This document shows positions 15,787 to 24,457 of a DNA stretch of 64,000 nt, piece by piece; within the stretch, counting starts at the first letter, position 1, and every line of letters begins with the position of its first letter. The DNA comes from Thalassospiraceae bacterium LMO-JJ14 (GTDB lineage: Bacteria; Pseudomonadota; Alphaproteobacteria; Rhodospirillales; Casp-alpha2). Location: NCBI GenBank assembly GCA_021555105.2, contig CP134604.1, forward strand, positions 1,798,001-1,862,000, written 5' to 3'. The notes below the pieces were generated by a model. The model searched no databases. It saw only the letters and a list, made by a program, of their open reading frames with translations, and had not been told where the DNA came from. The position numbers were made by a program, and so were the translations under genes.

Positions 15787-17655
15787 ATGGTTTTCACCAT
15801 AAGCGCCGATATGCAGATGTGGGTGACGTTTGCGATTATTCTGATCGCGCTCGCCGCCTATGTTGCCGAGAAATGGCCGATGGAGCTGACGTCGCTCGGC
15901 ACCATCTGTGCGGTGCTGCTGTTTTTCCAGTTCTTCCAGACCGCGCCGGATGAAGGCGGTAACGCCGGCTTGTCGCCGTCGCGCATCCTCGAAGGGTTCG
16001 CCAACACCGCCCTGATTGCCGTGCTGTCGCTTCTGGTCATGGGGCAGGGACTGATCCGCACCGGCATTCTTGACCGCGCCGCGCAATGGCTGCTCGATCA
16101 CATGCGTGCGCGAATTCCGGCAACGGCGGCGATTTTCGTCGTCCTGTTCATCGTCGGTGCGATCAGCGGCTTTCTCAACAACACCCCCGTGGTGGTGATC
16201 TTCATTCCGCTGATGCAGGCGCTGGCGCAGCGCTATCACATCTCGCCTAGCCGCGTCATGATTCCGCTCAGCTTCGCCGCCATATTGGGCGGCATGACGA
16301 CGCTGATCGGTTCCTCGACCAACCTTCTGGTCAATACGGCGCTGATTGAAATCGGCGAACGACCGCTGGGCTTTTTCGACTTCACGGTGCCGGGGGTGAT
16401 TCTGGCGCTGGCCGGGCTAGGCTATGCGGTGTTCGTGGTGCCGCGTATTCTGCCGGACCGTGCCGGGATGGCGGACAGGGTCACGACCGAGGGCGCGGGC
16501 AAGCAGTTCATCGTGCAGATCGAAACGCCGCCGAACTCGGAGCTGATCGGCGAAAGCGCGCCGGGCGGTTACTTCAAGGCGCTGCCGAACATGACCGTGC
16601 GTATGATCCAACGCGGCGAGCGTGCGATTTTGCCGCCGTTCGAGGATCTTAGCGTTGTCGAAGGCGATGTGATTGTCGTCGCGGCGACTCGGCCGGTGCT
16701 CAAGGAAGCGATTGCCGAACACGGCGAGCTTTTCCATCCCGACCTCAGAGACGGCAAGGCGCTGGACGACGATAACGATGATGCGCCATGGCGTCAGGCC
16801 GATCAGGTCCTCGCCGAAGTGATGATTGCACCGGCATCGCGGTTTGTCGGGCAGACGCTCAGGCTTGCCGGGTTCCGCTACAAGACCGGTTGCATCGTGC
16901 TCGGCATCCAGCGTCGCGCCCGCATGATCCGCGCCCGGATCACCGAGATCCGGCTCGAACCCGGCGACGTGCTTCTGGTGCAGGGACAGCGCGATCACAT
17001 TCGCCAACTCAGGGGCGGGCGCGATGCGATCCTGATCGAATCGTCGCGTGAAGACCTGCCGAGCCTGGATCACGTCAAGCGCGCCAGCCTGATCTTTCTA
17101 GGCGCCGTTTTCTGCGCCGCGACCGGATTGATGCCGATCGTCGTCGCCGCCTTTGCCGGGGCCATTGCCATGGTCGCGACCGGTGTCCTCAATCTGCGCC
17201 AGGCATTCCGCGCCATCGATCCGAAAATCGCCACCGCGATTGCCGCCGCGCTGGCGATGAGTATCGCGCTCAGGGAAACCGGCGGCGCCGCCTTTCTGGC
17301 GCATGGTATGGTTTCCGTCTTCGCCGGACAGGGCGCGATCGTCATTCTGTCGTTGCTGTTCCTGATCGCGGCCTTGATGACCAACGTGATCTCAAACAAT
17401 GCGGTTGCGGTGCTGTTTACGCCGATTGCCATCGACCTTGCCTACGAGGTCGGCGCGGAGCCCATGCTGTTCGCCATCGCCATGGTGTTCGCCGCGAACT
17501 GTTCGTTCGCCTCGCCGATGGGCTATCAGACCAATCTGCTGGTCATGGGGCCGGGGCATTACAAGTTTCAGGATTTCGCCCGCGCCGGGTTGCCGCTGAT
17601 CATCCTCATGTGGATCGCCTTCACGTTGGTCGCCAAGTTCTTCTGGGGGCTTTAG
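15787..17655 (+). CDS. SLC13/DASS-type anion permease with RCK_C domains
   Basis: 622-aa membrane transporter. Two hydrophobic halves (about 10-210 and 425-620) flank a soluble central part (about 235-410) that reads as two TrkA-C (RCK_C) regulatory domains. The first half has F-L-N-N-T-P-V-V-V and I-G-S-S-T-N-L-L, and the second has V-I-S-N-N-A-V-A-V and P-M-G-Y-Q-T-N, the paired substrate/Na-binding motifs of this family. Such proteins import sulfate, dicarboxylates or similar anions. The substrate cannot be told; C4-dicarboxylate or sulfate/sulfonate are the usual options. Confidence 0.87.
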   Translation: MVFTISADMQMWVTFAIILIALAAYVAEKWPMELTSLGTICAVLLFFQFFQTAPDEGGNAGLSPSRILEGFANTALIAVLSLLVMGQGLIRTGILDRAAQWLLDHMRARIPATAAIFVVLFIVGAISGFLNNTPVVVIFIPLMQALAQRYHISPSRVMIPLSFAAILGGMTTLIGSSTNLLVNTALIEIGERPLGFFDFTVPGVILALAGLGYAVFVVPRILPDRAGMADRVTTEGAGKQFIVQIETPPNSELIGESAPGGYFKALPNMTVRMIQRGERAILPPFEDLSVVEGDVIVVAATRPVLKEAIAEHGELFHPDLRDGKALDDDNDDAPWRQADQVLAEVMIAPASRFVGQTLRLAGFRYKTGCIVLGIQRRARMIRARITEIRLEPGDVLLVQGQRDHIRQLRGGRDAILIESSREDLPSLDHVKRASLIFLGAVFCAATGLMPIVVAAFAGAIAMVATGVLNLRQAFRAIDPKIATAIAAALAMSIALRETGGAAFLAHGMVSVFAGQGAIVILSLLFLIAALMTNVISNNAVAVLFTPIAIDLAYEVGAEPMLFAIAMVFAANCSFASPMGYQTNLLVMGPGHYKFQDFARAGLPLIILMWIAFTLVAKFFWGL

Positions 17656-17665
17656 GCGGCCAAGC

Positions 17666-18565
17666 TCACGGCGACCCGTCGCCGAAGAACGTCATGAAAT
17701 GGCCCAGCACTTCCTCGGGGGCTTCCTCGGCCAGATAGTGGCCACTGTTTACGGCCGCGCCGGTGACGGGGGCGTCGCAATACTGCCGCCAGATCTGCAG
17801 CGGTTCATACCACGCACCGATTTTTCCCTTCGCCCCCCATAGCACCAGCATCGGGCAGCGGACTTTGTCGCCGTTTTCCCGGCTTTCGCGGTCATCAAAC
17901 ATGTCGATACCGGCGGCGGCGCGGTAATCCTCGCACATGCCGGCGATCATCGCCGGGTCGCGCGCGCAGTCCAGGTAATCGGCCAGCGCGTCGGGATGAA
18001 AGAACCCGTCATCCTTCGGCTCGCGCGACGTGTGGGCACGAAACCAGACCTCGGGGGCGGCGTTGATCACGTTCTCCGGCAGGGGATGACGCTGCGCGAA
18101 CCAGAACCAGTGATAGTAGCCCATGGCGAAGCGCATGTCGGTGCGCTCGAAGTGCTCAATGGTCGGGACGATGTCGAGCACGGCCAGCTTTTCAACGCGC
18201 TCAGGATAATCGATGGCGAGCCGGTGCGCGACCCGGGCGCCGCGGTCGTGGCTGGCGACCAGGAACGTCTCGTGACCGAAGTGCGTCATCAACTCGGCGA
18301 AGTCGCGGGCCATCTGTTTCTTTGCATAGGCGGCGTGATCGTCGCTCGGCGCCGGCTTGAACGATTTTCCGTAACCCCTGAGATCGGGGCAGATGACGGT
18401 GAACTTTTCCGCCAGCTTTGGTGCCACAAAGTGCCACATGGCATGGGTCTGCGGGTTGCCGTGCAGCAATAAAAGCGGCGGCCCGGAACCGGCGCGGCGC
18501 AAGCGGATCGGCCCGTCCGTCACCTGGACCGTTTCAAGCGTGAAGTCGTCGAAGAAGCTGCGCAT
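17666..18565 (-). CDS. fluoroacetate dehalogenase-like alpha/beta hydrolase
   Basis: 299-aa alpha/beta-hydrolase. All key residues of the characterised Rhodopseudomonas fluoroacetate dehalogenase have counterparts: nucleophile Asp107 in S-H-D-R-G-A-R-V, carboxylate-binding Arg108 and Arg111, acid Asp131, halide-pocket His152, Trp153 and Tyr214, and base His276 in S-G-H-Y-L-A-E-E. Aspartate replaces the serine of ordinary esterases. It should hydrolyse a haloacetate to glycolate. It stands alone, convergent with the SLC13 permease (10 bp). Activity on fluoride versus chloride is inferred only. Confidence 0.85.
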   Translation of the reverse strand: MRSFFDDFTLETVQVTDGPIRLRRAGSGPPLLLLHGNPQTHAMWHFVAPKLAEKFTVICPDLRGYGKSFKPAPSDDHAAYAKKQMARDFAELMTHFGHETFLVASHDRGARVAHRLAIDYPERVEKLAVLDIVPTIEHFERTDMRFAMGYYHWFWFAQRHPLPENVINAAPEVWFRAHTSREPKDDGFFHPDALADYLDCARDPAMIAGMCEDYRAAAGIDMFDDRESRENGDKVRCPMLVLWGAKGKIGAWYEPLQIWRQYCDAPVTGAAVNSGHYLAEEAPEEVLGHFMTFFGDGSP

Positions 18566-18676
18566 GGACGAAGCCTAGAATGCTCTGCCCCCAAAACACA
18601 ATACGATTGCGCTCAGCGTGGAATCAAAATCCCGCTTGATTTATCCGGGTCCGGCGCTACTTTCGCCGTGGGCCAG

Positions 18677-18714
18677 GCCTCCCCAACGAGGCTCATTTCT
18701 TTCTGAGAGGAAAG
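18677..18714 (+). ncRNA. candidate serC leader RNA element
   Basis: Directly before serC are two small stems. GCCTC (18677-18681) pairs with GAGGC (18688-18692), and CTTTC (18699-18703) pairs with GAAAG (18710-18714), with the Shine-Dalgarno GAGAGG inside the second stem-loop. The position and two-hairpin layout match the alphaproteobacterial serC motif described from comparative genomics. Sequestering the ribosome site suggests translational control of serC-serA. Identified by eye only. Confidence 0.55.
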
Positions 18715-18720
18715 CACATC

Positions 18721-19893
18721 ATGAATACGCTACAGAAGCCGGACGTCCGTCCGGCGAACCCCAATTTTTCATCAGGTCCCTGTTCCAAACGCCCCGGCTG
18801 GCGCCCCGACGTGCTGGCGGATGCGTTTCTTGGACGCTCGCACCGTCACGCCACCGGCAAGAAGCTGTTGCACGAAGTGATTGAGCGGACCCGCGCCATC
18901 CTCGGCATTCCCGACGATTACCGCATCGGCATCGTGCCGGGTTCTGACACCGGGGCCATCGAAATGGCGCTGTGGTCCGTGCTGGGCGCGCGCGGCGTCG
19001 AGGTGCTGTCGTGGGAAAGCTTCGGCAAGCAGTGGGCCGCCGACATCACCAAGCACCTGAAGCTGGACGACGTCAAACTGTCGGATGCCGCTTATGGCGA
19101 TATCCCCGATCTCAGCCAGGCCGACTTCACGCGCGATGTGGTCTTTACGTGGAACGGCACGACCGGCGGCGTCAAGGTGCCGAACGGCGAGTGGATTCCG
19201 GCTGAGCGCGAAGGTCTGAGCATCGTCGATGGTACATCGGCCGTGTTCGCCATGGATATCCCCTGGGACAAGGTCGATATCTGCACATGGTCGTGGCAGA
19301 AGGCGATGGGCGGCGAGGCCGCGCACGGCATGCTGGTGTTGAGCCCCCGCGCCGTCGAACGTATCGAAAGCTACAACCCGCCGTGGCCGATGCCGAAGGT
19401 GTTCCGCCTCAAGAAAGGCGACAAGCTGAACGAGGACGTGTTCGCCGGCCTGACCATCAACACGCCGTCGATGCTGTGCGTCGAGGACGCGCTGGACGGC
19501 CTCAAGTGGGCCGAGAGTATCGGCGGTCTGCCGACACTGCTGGGCCGGGTCGAGGCCAGCTTCAAGGCGCTGAGTGCCTGGGTCGAGCAGGCGGACTGGA
19601 TCGATTTCATCTGCAAGGATCCGGCATCGCGTTCCGATACCTCTGTCGTGCTGGTCGTCACCGATCCGTGGTTCCAGGCGATGGACGAGGACGGGCAGCG
19701 TGACCTCATCAAGAAGCTGACGAGCCTTCTGGAGGCGGAAGGCGCGGCCTTCGATATCGGTTCGCACCGCGATGCCCCCCCGGGGCTTCGTATCTGGTGC
19801 GGCGCCACGGTTGAGGCGACGGACATCGCCGAACTCGGGCCATGGCTCGACTGGGCGTATCACACCGTCAAATCAAACCTGCAGGAGGCCTGA
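18721..19893 (+). CDS. serC: phosphoserine aminotransferase
   Basis: Second step of serine synthesis: transaminates 3-phosphohydroxypyruvate with glutamate. 390 aa, the longer alphaproteobacterial form. N-F-S-S-G-P-C near residue 16 matches the family start. The PLP lysine is in S-W-Q-K-A-M-G-G-E (about 195-203), with W-N-G-T-T-G-G-V upstream as a phosphate and cofactor contact. It ends 3 bp before serA, so the two form an operon. The gene follows a structured leader that overlaps its ribosome-binding site. Confidence 0.95.
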   Translation: MNTLQKPDVRPANPNFSSGPCSKRPGWRPDVLADAFLGRSHRHATGKKLLHEVIERTRAILGIPDDYRIGIVPGSDTGAIEMALWSVLGARGVEVLSWESFGKQWAADITKHLKLDDVKLSDAAYGDIPDLSQADFTRDVVFTWNGTTGGVKVPNGEWIPAEREGLSIVDGTSAVFAMDIPWDKVDICTWSWQKAMGGEAAHGMLVLSPRAVERIESYNPPWPMPKVFRLKKGDKLNEDVFAGLTINTPSMLCVEDALDGLKWAESIGGLPTLLGRVEASFKALSAWVEQADWIDFICKDPASRSDTSVVLVVTDPWFQAMDEDGQRDLIKKLTSLLEAEGAAFDIGSHRDAPPGLRIWCGATVEATDIAELGPWLDWAYHTVKSNLQEA

Positions 19894-19896
19894 GCC

Positions 19897-21471
19897 ATGC
19901 CAAAGGTTCTGATTTCCGACAAAATGTCGCCACTGGCTGCCGAGGTCTTTGCGAACCGCGGCGTCGAGGTTGATGTGATCACCGATCTCGACAAGGATCA
20001 GCTTGCCGAAAAGATCGGCGAATACGACGGCATCGCCATTCGCTCGGCGACCAAGATCACGCCGAAGACGCTGGCCAATCCCGGCAAGTTGAAAGTCATC
20101 GGCCGCGCCGGCATCGGTGTCGACAATGTCGACGTCAAGGCCGCGACGGGGGCCGGGATCGTCGTCATGAACACGCCGTTTGGCAACGCGATTACGACAG
20201 CCGAACACGCCATCACGATGATGTTGTCGCTGGCCCGGCAAATCCCGGCGGCGAATGCCTCGACCCATGCCGGCAAGTGGGAGAAATCCCGCTTCATGGG
20301 CGTCGAGCTAATGGGCAAGACGCTCGGCATCATCGGCTGCGGCAACATCGGCGCCATCGTCGCCGACCGCGCGCAGGGCCTGAAGATGAAGGTCATCGCC
20401 TTCGACCCGTTCCTGTCCGAGGAACGCGCCGAAAATCTCGGCGTGGAAAAAGTTGAGCTGGACGAATTGCTGCCGCGTGCGGATTTCATCAGCCTGCACA
20501 CGCCGCTGACCGACCAGACGCGCAACATCATCGATGCGACTGCGCTGAACAAGACTAAGGCAGGTGTGCGGATCGTCAACTGCGCGCGCGGCGGTCTCGT
20601 CGACGAGGTTGCCCTGAAGGCCGCGCTCGAGAGCGGTCACGTTGCGGGGGCCGCGCTCGACGTTTATGCCGAGGAACCGGCCAAGGAGAACGCTCTGTTC
20701 GGCATGGAGCAGGTGGTCTGCACGCCGCATCTGGGCGCATCGACATCGGAAGCGCAGGAAAAGGTTGCCGTTCAGGTCGCCGAACAGATGGCGGATTATC
20801 TGCTGTCGGGCGCCGTCACCAACGCACTCAACATGGCGTCGGTGACCGCTGAGGAGGCACCGAAACTCAAACCTTACATGGTGCTGGCCGAGCAGCTGGG
20901 CGGGTTTGCCGGGCAGGCGACGCAAAGCGCCATCAAGGGGATCGAGATTTGTTATGAAGGCGATGTTTCAACGCTCAACACCAAGCCGCTGACGGCAATC
21001 GTGCTCAAAGGATTGCTCGGTCCGCTATTGGAAGGCGTCAACATGGTCAACGCGCCGGTCATAGCCGAGGATCGCAACATAAAGATTCTCGAGGCGAGGT
21101 CGGAAACGGCGGGGAACTATCACACCCTGATCACCGTCAACGTGACGACCGAAAACCAGGAACGCTCCGTCAAGGGGACGTTGTTCAATCACGAACCGCG
21201 GCTTGTTGAGATCAAGGGCATTCACATCGATGCCAAGCTCGGCCCGAACATGCTGTATCTGGCCAACCACGACAAACCGGGGCTGATCGGGGCACTTGGA
21301 AGTGTGCTGGGCGAGGCCGGGGTGAACATCGCGACCTTCAACCTGGGCCGCGCCGATCAGGGCGGCGACGCGATTGCCCTGATCGAGATCGACGGTCAGC
21401 CGCCGGCGGACGTCGTGACGCGGGTCAAGGCGCTTGAGCATGTCGTGCATGCGATTCCAATGAGCTTCTGA
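19897..21471 (+). CDS. serA: D-3-phosphoglycerate dehydrogenase
   Basis: First committed step of serine synthesis: NAD-linked oxidation of 3-phosphoglycerate. 524 aa, the long type with catalytic and NAD domains (G-I-I-G-C-G-N-I-G near 147; R-A-G-I-G-V-D-N-V near 70; active-site H in C-T-P-H-L-G-A-S near 280), an intervening domain, and a C-terminal ACT domain (about 450-524) for serine feedback. Operon with serC (3-bp gap). A hairpin-plus-T terminator follows. Confidence 0.96.
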   Translation: MPKVLISDKMSPLAAEVFANRGVEVDVITDLDKDQLAEKIGEYDGIAIRSATKITPKTLANPGKLKVIGRAGIGVDNVDVKAATGAGIVVMNTPFGNAITTAEHAITMMLSLARQIPAANASTHAGKWEKSRFMGVELMGKTLGIIGCGNIGAIVADRAQGLKMKVIAFDPFLSEERAENLGVEKVELDELLPRADFISLHTPLTDQTRNIIDATALNKTKAGVRIVNCARGGLVDEVALKAALESGHVAGAALDVYAEEPAKENALFGMEQVVCTPHLGASTSEAQEKVAVQVAEQMADYLLSGAVTNALNMASVTAEEAPKLKPYMVLAEQLGGFAGQATQSAIKGIEICYEGDVSTLNTKPLTAIVLKGLLGPLLEGVNMVNAPVIAEDRNIKILEARSETAGNYHTLITVNVTTENQERSVKGTLFNHEPRLVEIKGIHIDAKLGPNMLYLANHDKPGLIGALGSVLGEAGVNIATFNLGRADQGGDAIALIEIDGQPPADVVTRVKALEHVVHAIPMSF

Positions 21472-21498
21472 GCGGAAAAAACGCGCAAGCCGATAAAT

Positions 21499-21541
21499 GA
21501 GCCCCGGCCAGGTCACTGGTCCGGGGCTCGTGCGGTTTTTC
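21499..21541 (+). terminator. Rho-independent terminator of serCA
   Basis: Stem GAGCCCCGG (21499-21507) pairs with CCGGGGCTC (21521-21529), followed by gtgcggTTTTT. It ends the serC-serA transcript. Confidence 0.75.
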
Positions 21542-21830
21542 ACCGTGGTCCGCGCCAAGCGCGGCTCTGTATCTGCTCCCTGCCATAACGCAGGTGAGCG
21601 CATTTAACGTTTATTCGGTTTTTCAAGTCGATTTACGATCCGCGCCGTCCCGGCCGGAAGACGTTTAAACTCAGGCGGAACGTGACCCCGGGCGTCGCCG
21701 GGGCCAAGGACTATGGTCCGGTGGAGCCTCCATGCGATCTTCTCCTGTTTTTCCATGCAGACGTCGATGACCGACGTCATGCAGAACCGAATCCTACGCC
21801 TATTTGATTTTTGAGTCGAATCGGGCGGCT
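21542..21830. other. gene-free region, nothing recognised
   Basis: About 290 bp between the serCA terminator and the convergent end of metA. It contains an inverted repeat GACGTCG/CGACGTC (21760-21778) and a few G/C-rich stems, but no credible reading frame, tRNA or known RNA motif that I can identify. Confidence 0.4.
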
Positions 21831-22784
21831 TCAGGCCGCGTCGTCGGCCTTCGGCACGGCGGGGCGGTCGTCGCCAATTTTCGACATGTCATACGGCGTC
21901 GACTGATAGAGCGTGTTGATCCAGTTGCCGAACAGGATATGTGCGTTCGCGCGCCATGTGTTGACCGGCGCTTTTTCCGGATCGTCCCCGGGATAATAGT
22001 TGCGCGGGAACTGGATGGCCTGTCCCTTGGCGACATCGCGGGAATACTCGTCGCCCAACGTGGTCGAGTCGTATTCCAGGTGATTGAACATGTGCACGTG
22101 ATTGAGTACCGGGTCCAGCACGAGCGCCATGCCGACGTCATCGGACTCCGCCAGGATCTGCAGATGTGCATGTTTTTCGATATCGTCGCGATGGTTCTCC
22201 GTGTGGCGCGACACGGGGATCGGGATCGCGTCGTTAAGTCCGCGCATCAGCGGTGATGTTGAATCAAGGACGCTGTGCCAGAACACGCCGAAAGCCTTGT
22301 GCGGCAACTGGTATTTCGGAATGCCGTAAAGATGATAGAGCGCCGCCTGCGCGCCCCAGCATAAATTGAAGCAGCCGTGGACGTTGCCGAGCGACCAATC
22401 GAAAATCTCGCACAGCTCCGGCCAATAGCGGACATCCTCGAACGGCAACTTCTCAATCGGTGCACCGGTCACGATCAGGCCGTCGAATTTCTGATCCTTG
22501 ACCTCCGTCCAGGGATGATAGAAATCGAGCAGATGTTGCTCCGGCGTGGTTTTCGGCTTGTGACTGGTCAGCGCCAACAGCGTCACTTCGACCTGCAACG
22601 GAGTCGCCCCCAAAACCCGTGCAAGCTGCGTCTCGGTTTTTATTTTTTCCGGCATCAGATTGAGGATCGCGACCTTGAGCGGACGGATATCCTGGCGGAT
22701 CGCGTCCTCGTCCTTGATTATCGGGACGCCTTCGGCCTCTAGCACTTTACGCGCCGGCAGTTTGGATGGAATTTTTATCGGCAT
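21831..22784 (-). CDS. metA: homoserine O-acyltransferase (predicted acetyl-CoA specific)
   Basis: Activates homoserine for methionine synthesis. 317-aa MetA-family enzyme: catalytic Cys142 in F-N-L-C-W-G-A-Q, and the H-x-E pair in F-N-H-L-E-Y. Residue 111, in T-G-A-P-I-E, is glutamate. In studied enzymes Glu at this position goes with acetyl-CoA and Gly with succinyl-CoA, so this is predicted to be a homoserine O-acetyltransferase despite its MetA fold. It is preceded by a P-loop protein gene (13-bp gap), so they are co-transcribed. No SAM-II riboswitch is evident upstream of the pair. Confidence 0.92.
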   Translation of the reverse strand: MPIKIPSKLPARKVLEAEGVPIIKDEDAIRQDIRPLKVAILNLMPEKIKTETQLARVLGATPLQVEVTLLALTSHKPKTTPEQHLLDFYHPWTEVKDQKFDGLIVTGAPIEKLPFEDVRYWPELCEIFDWSLGNVHGCFNLCWGAQAALYHLYGIPKYQLPHKAFGVFWHSVLDSTSPLMRGLNDAIPIPVSRHTENHRDDIEKHAHLQILAESDDVGMALVLDPVLNHVHMFNHLEYDSTTLGDEYSRDVAKGQAIQFPRNYYPGDDPEKAPVNTWRANAHILFGNWINTLYQSTPYDMSKIGDDRPAVPKADDAA

Positions 22785-22797
22785 CTCTCGTGTTTCC

Positions 22798-23760
22798 TCA
22801 GACGCTCAGACCGCGATTGCGGGCCCGTTCCCGGCATACCTTCAGATAGCGACTGGCATTCGCTCGTGCAACCTCGCTGCCTGCCGACTGCTGCTCTATC
22901 AGGTCGTACAGAAGCCGGATGAAGGCATCGCTGTCCAGTGTCATGCCGTTTTCGCCGTTACCCGGAAAAAGACGGTCGACATCGATGGAAAAACCGTACT
23001 TCTCGGCAAACGCCTCGTATCTTGGCTTGCGGTCATCCAAAAGCAGAGGGAACAGCCGGCGCGCGAAATCCTCGCGGTCGACACCCTTGCCGTCGTCGGG
23101 TGCGCCGGACAAGTGCCTGTCGATAAACGCCGGATGATAAAACAGCGGCTTCGGGTCGCTTTTTGCCCGGCGTTTCAGGGTTTCCTCGCCGGCGGCATTG
23201 GCGCGGATGTACATGATCAGCGTGTTGTCGCGCAGCGATGCAATGACCGGGTCTTCGGGATCGTCGATATCCGCGATCTCACACAGACTGCCGGAGGCGT
23301 CGTTGATGAAGTCCTTGCAGGAATAAATCTTCCAGGCTTTTTCGAGAAACCGTCCGACATCGCACATGGAATTGATTTCAGCGTCCTGATACTGGCGCTG
23401 GCGTTCAAGAAACGTCTTCTTGTCGAGGCCGCCCAGGTCCGGGTCGCCGAACATGCCGAGATACGTCGATACCGGCTCCAGGTTGTCGACCGAGATGTTG
23501 TGGTTGATATAGATCGAATCCGAGCGCAGCAGAGCGGCGACAAACGGGTCGGTGCGCATAATGCGGAATTTGATGTTGTCGATAATGTATTCGGCCAGAT
23601 ACGCCGTACCGATCCGGTAATCTGCGGAATAGTGAAACCAGTTGGCACTGCGCCGAAGACCGGTCGAAAGCGTGGTTTTGCCGACACCTGACATGCCGAG
23701 CAGCGAGATGGCATGCGGCAGCTTCTTGAAAACCTCGAACGATGGCAACGGCGACGTCAT
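22798..23760 (-). CDS. P-loop NTPase/kinase-like protein next to metA, unknown function
   Basis: 320-aa soluble protein with a Walker A motif L-L-G-M-S-G-V-G-K-T-T-L-S at about 20-32. Y-S-A-D-Y-R-I-G-T-A-Y follows, and there are several basic residues (R-R-A-K-S-D-P-K-P-L) near 205 that could act as a lid. The overall look is of a small-molecule kinase or sulfotransferase-like P-loop fold. I do not recognise a characterised family. It precedes metA by 13 bp on the same strand, suggesting a link with methionine or sulfur metabolism, but that is only context. Confidence 0.7.
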   Translation of the reverse strand: MTSPLPSFEVFKKLPHAISLLGMSGVGKTTLSTGLRRSANWFHYSADYRIGTAYLAEYIIDNIKFRIMRTDPFVAALLRSDSIYINHNISVDNLEPVSTYLGMFGDPDLGGLDKKTFLERQRQYQDAEINSMCDVGRFLEKAWKIYSCKDFINDASGSLCEIADIDDPEDPVIASLRDNTLIMYIRANAAGEETLKRRAKSDPKPLFYHPAFIDRHLSGAPDDGKGVDREDFARRLFPLLLDDRKPRYEAFAEKYGFSIDVDRLFPGNGENGMTLDSDAFIRLLYDLIEQQSAGSEVARANASRYLKVCRERARNRGLSV

Positions 23761-23908
23761 GGCGCACCTTTCTGCATAAAATATCCGGATAAAATGTCTA
23801 TGTAATCCTTCCGGCCGTCAAACCCGCTCTGGATAAGCGGATTTTCCGCACACTTAAATCAAAAAATGTCTCTCGAAAGCGCGCCGCAAGATGTTAGAGT
23901 GTCCATAA

Positions 23909-23925
23909 CGAGCGTAAAACGCTCG
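23909..23925. promoter_or_regulatory. inverted repeat upstream of the aldehyde oxidoreductase operon
   Basis: CGAGCGT (23909-23915), AAA, ACGCTCG (23919-23925): a perfect 7-bp inverted repeat 38 bp before the first gene of the operon, in the 203-bp space shared with the divergent P-loop/metA unit. Could be an operator or a leader hairpin. The rest of 23761-23963 is AT-rich promoter DNA. Confidence 0.4.
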
Positions 23926-23963
23926 ATGACTGGTGATAAAGCCACTTCAAGGGAGAAGATAAT

Positions 23964-24440
23964 ATGCAAAAATCACTAAATATAGATCCGGATAAATGCA
24001 CCGGATGTCTGCAATGCGAACTGGCATGTTCGTACGACAACGAGAATGCGTTCAATCCGGCGAAATCCCGCATTAAAGTTTTTTCCTTCCATGAAAAGGG
24101 TCGCTTCGTGCCGTACACCTGCACGCAGTGTGATGAAGCCTGGTGCATGCACGCCTGTCCTGTCGATGCGATCAGTCTCGACAAGGCGACGGGTGCCAAA
24201 ATTGTCAGCGATACGCTCTGTGTCGGCTGCAAGGTCTGCACCATTGCCTGCCCGTTCGGCACCGTGAATTACAACGCCGACACAGGCAAAGTCATCAAAT
24301 GCGACCTCTGCGAGGGCGAGCCGGAATGCGCCAAGGCGTGTCCGACCGACGCCATCACGTATGTTGACGCAAACTGGACCGGGCTCGACAAGATGCGCGC
24401 CTGGGCTGAAAAAACCGACGCCGGTCAGGCGACGGCTTAA
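23964..24440 (+). CDS. aorA: aldehyde oxidoreductase iron-sulfur subunit (AorA-like)
   Basis: 158-aa polyferredoxin with sixteen cysteines in four C-x2-C-x2-4-C-x3-C groups (starting near residues 12, 53, 86 and 113), enough for four [4Fe-4S] clusters. It matches the small electron-transfer subunit of the three-subunit Aromatoleum aldehyde oxidoreductase. A strong Shine-Dalgarno GGGAGAAG precedes the ATG. It leads a five-gene run and probably carries electrons between the tungsten subunit and the FAD subunit. Confidence 0.87.
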   Translation: MQKSLNIDPDKCTGCLQCELACSYDNENAFNPAKSRIKVFSFHEKGRFVPYTCTQCDEAWCMHACPVDAISLDKATGAKIVSDTLCVGCKVCTIACPFGTVNYNADTGKVIKCDLCEGEPECAKACPTDAITYVDANWTGLDKMRAWAEKTDAGQATA

Positions 24441-24457
24441 AAAGGGAGGGAAACATC

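Noticed and set aside
21542-21830. Possible small RNA gene downstream of serA
   Set aside because: There are some GC stems and an inverted repeat, but no match to a known RNA and no promoter plus terminator pair.
22660-23691. 343-codon frame opposite metA and the P-loop gene
   Set aside because: Spans two real genes on the other strand; no motif or start signal.
23761-23963. SAM-II riboswitch before the metA unit
   Set aside because: MetA operons of alphaproteobacteria often carry one, but I could not find the conserved core or pseudoknot strands here on the minus strand.
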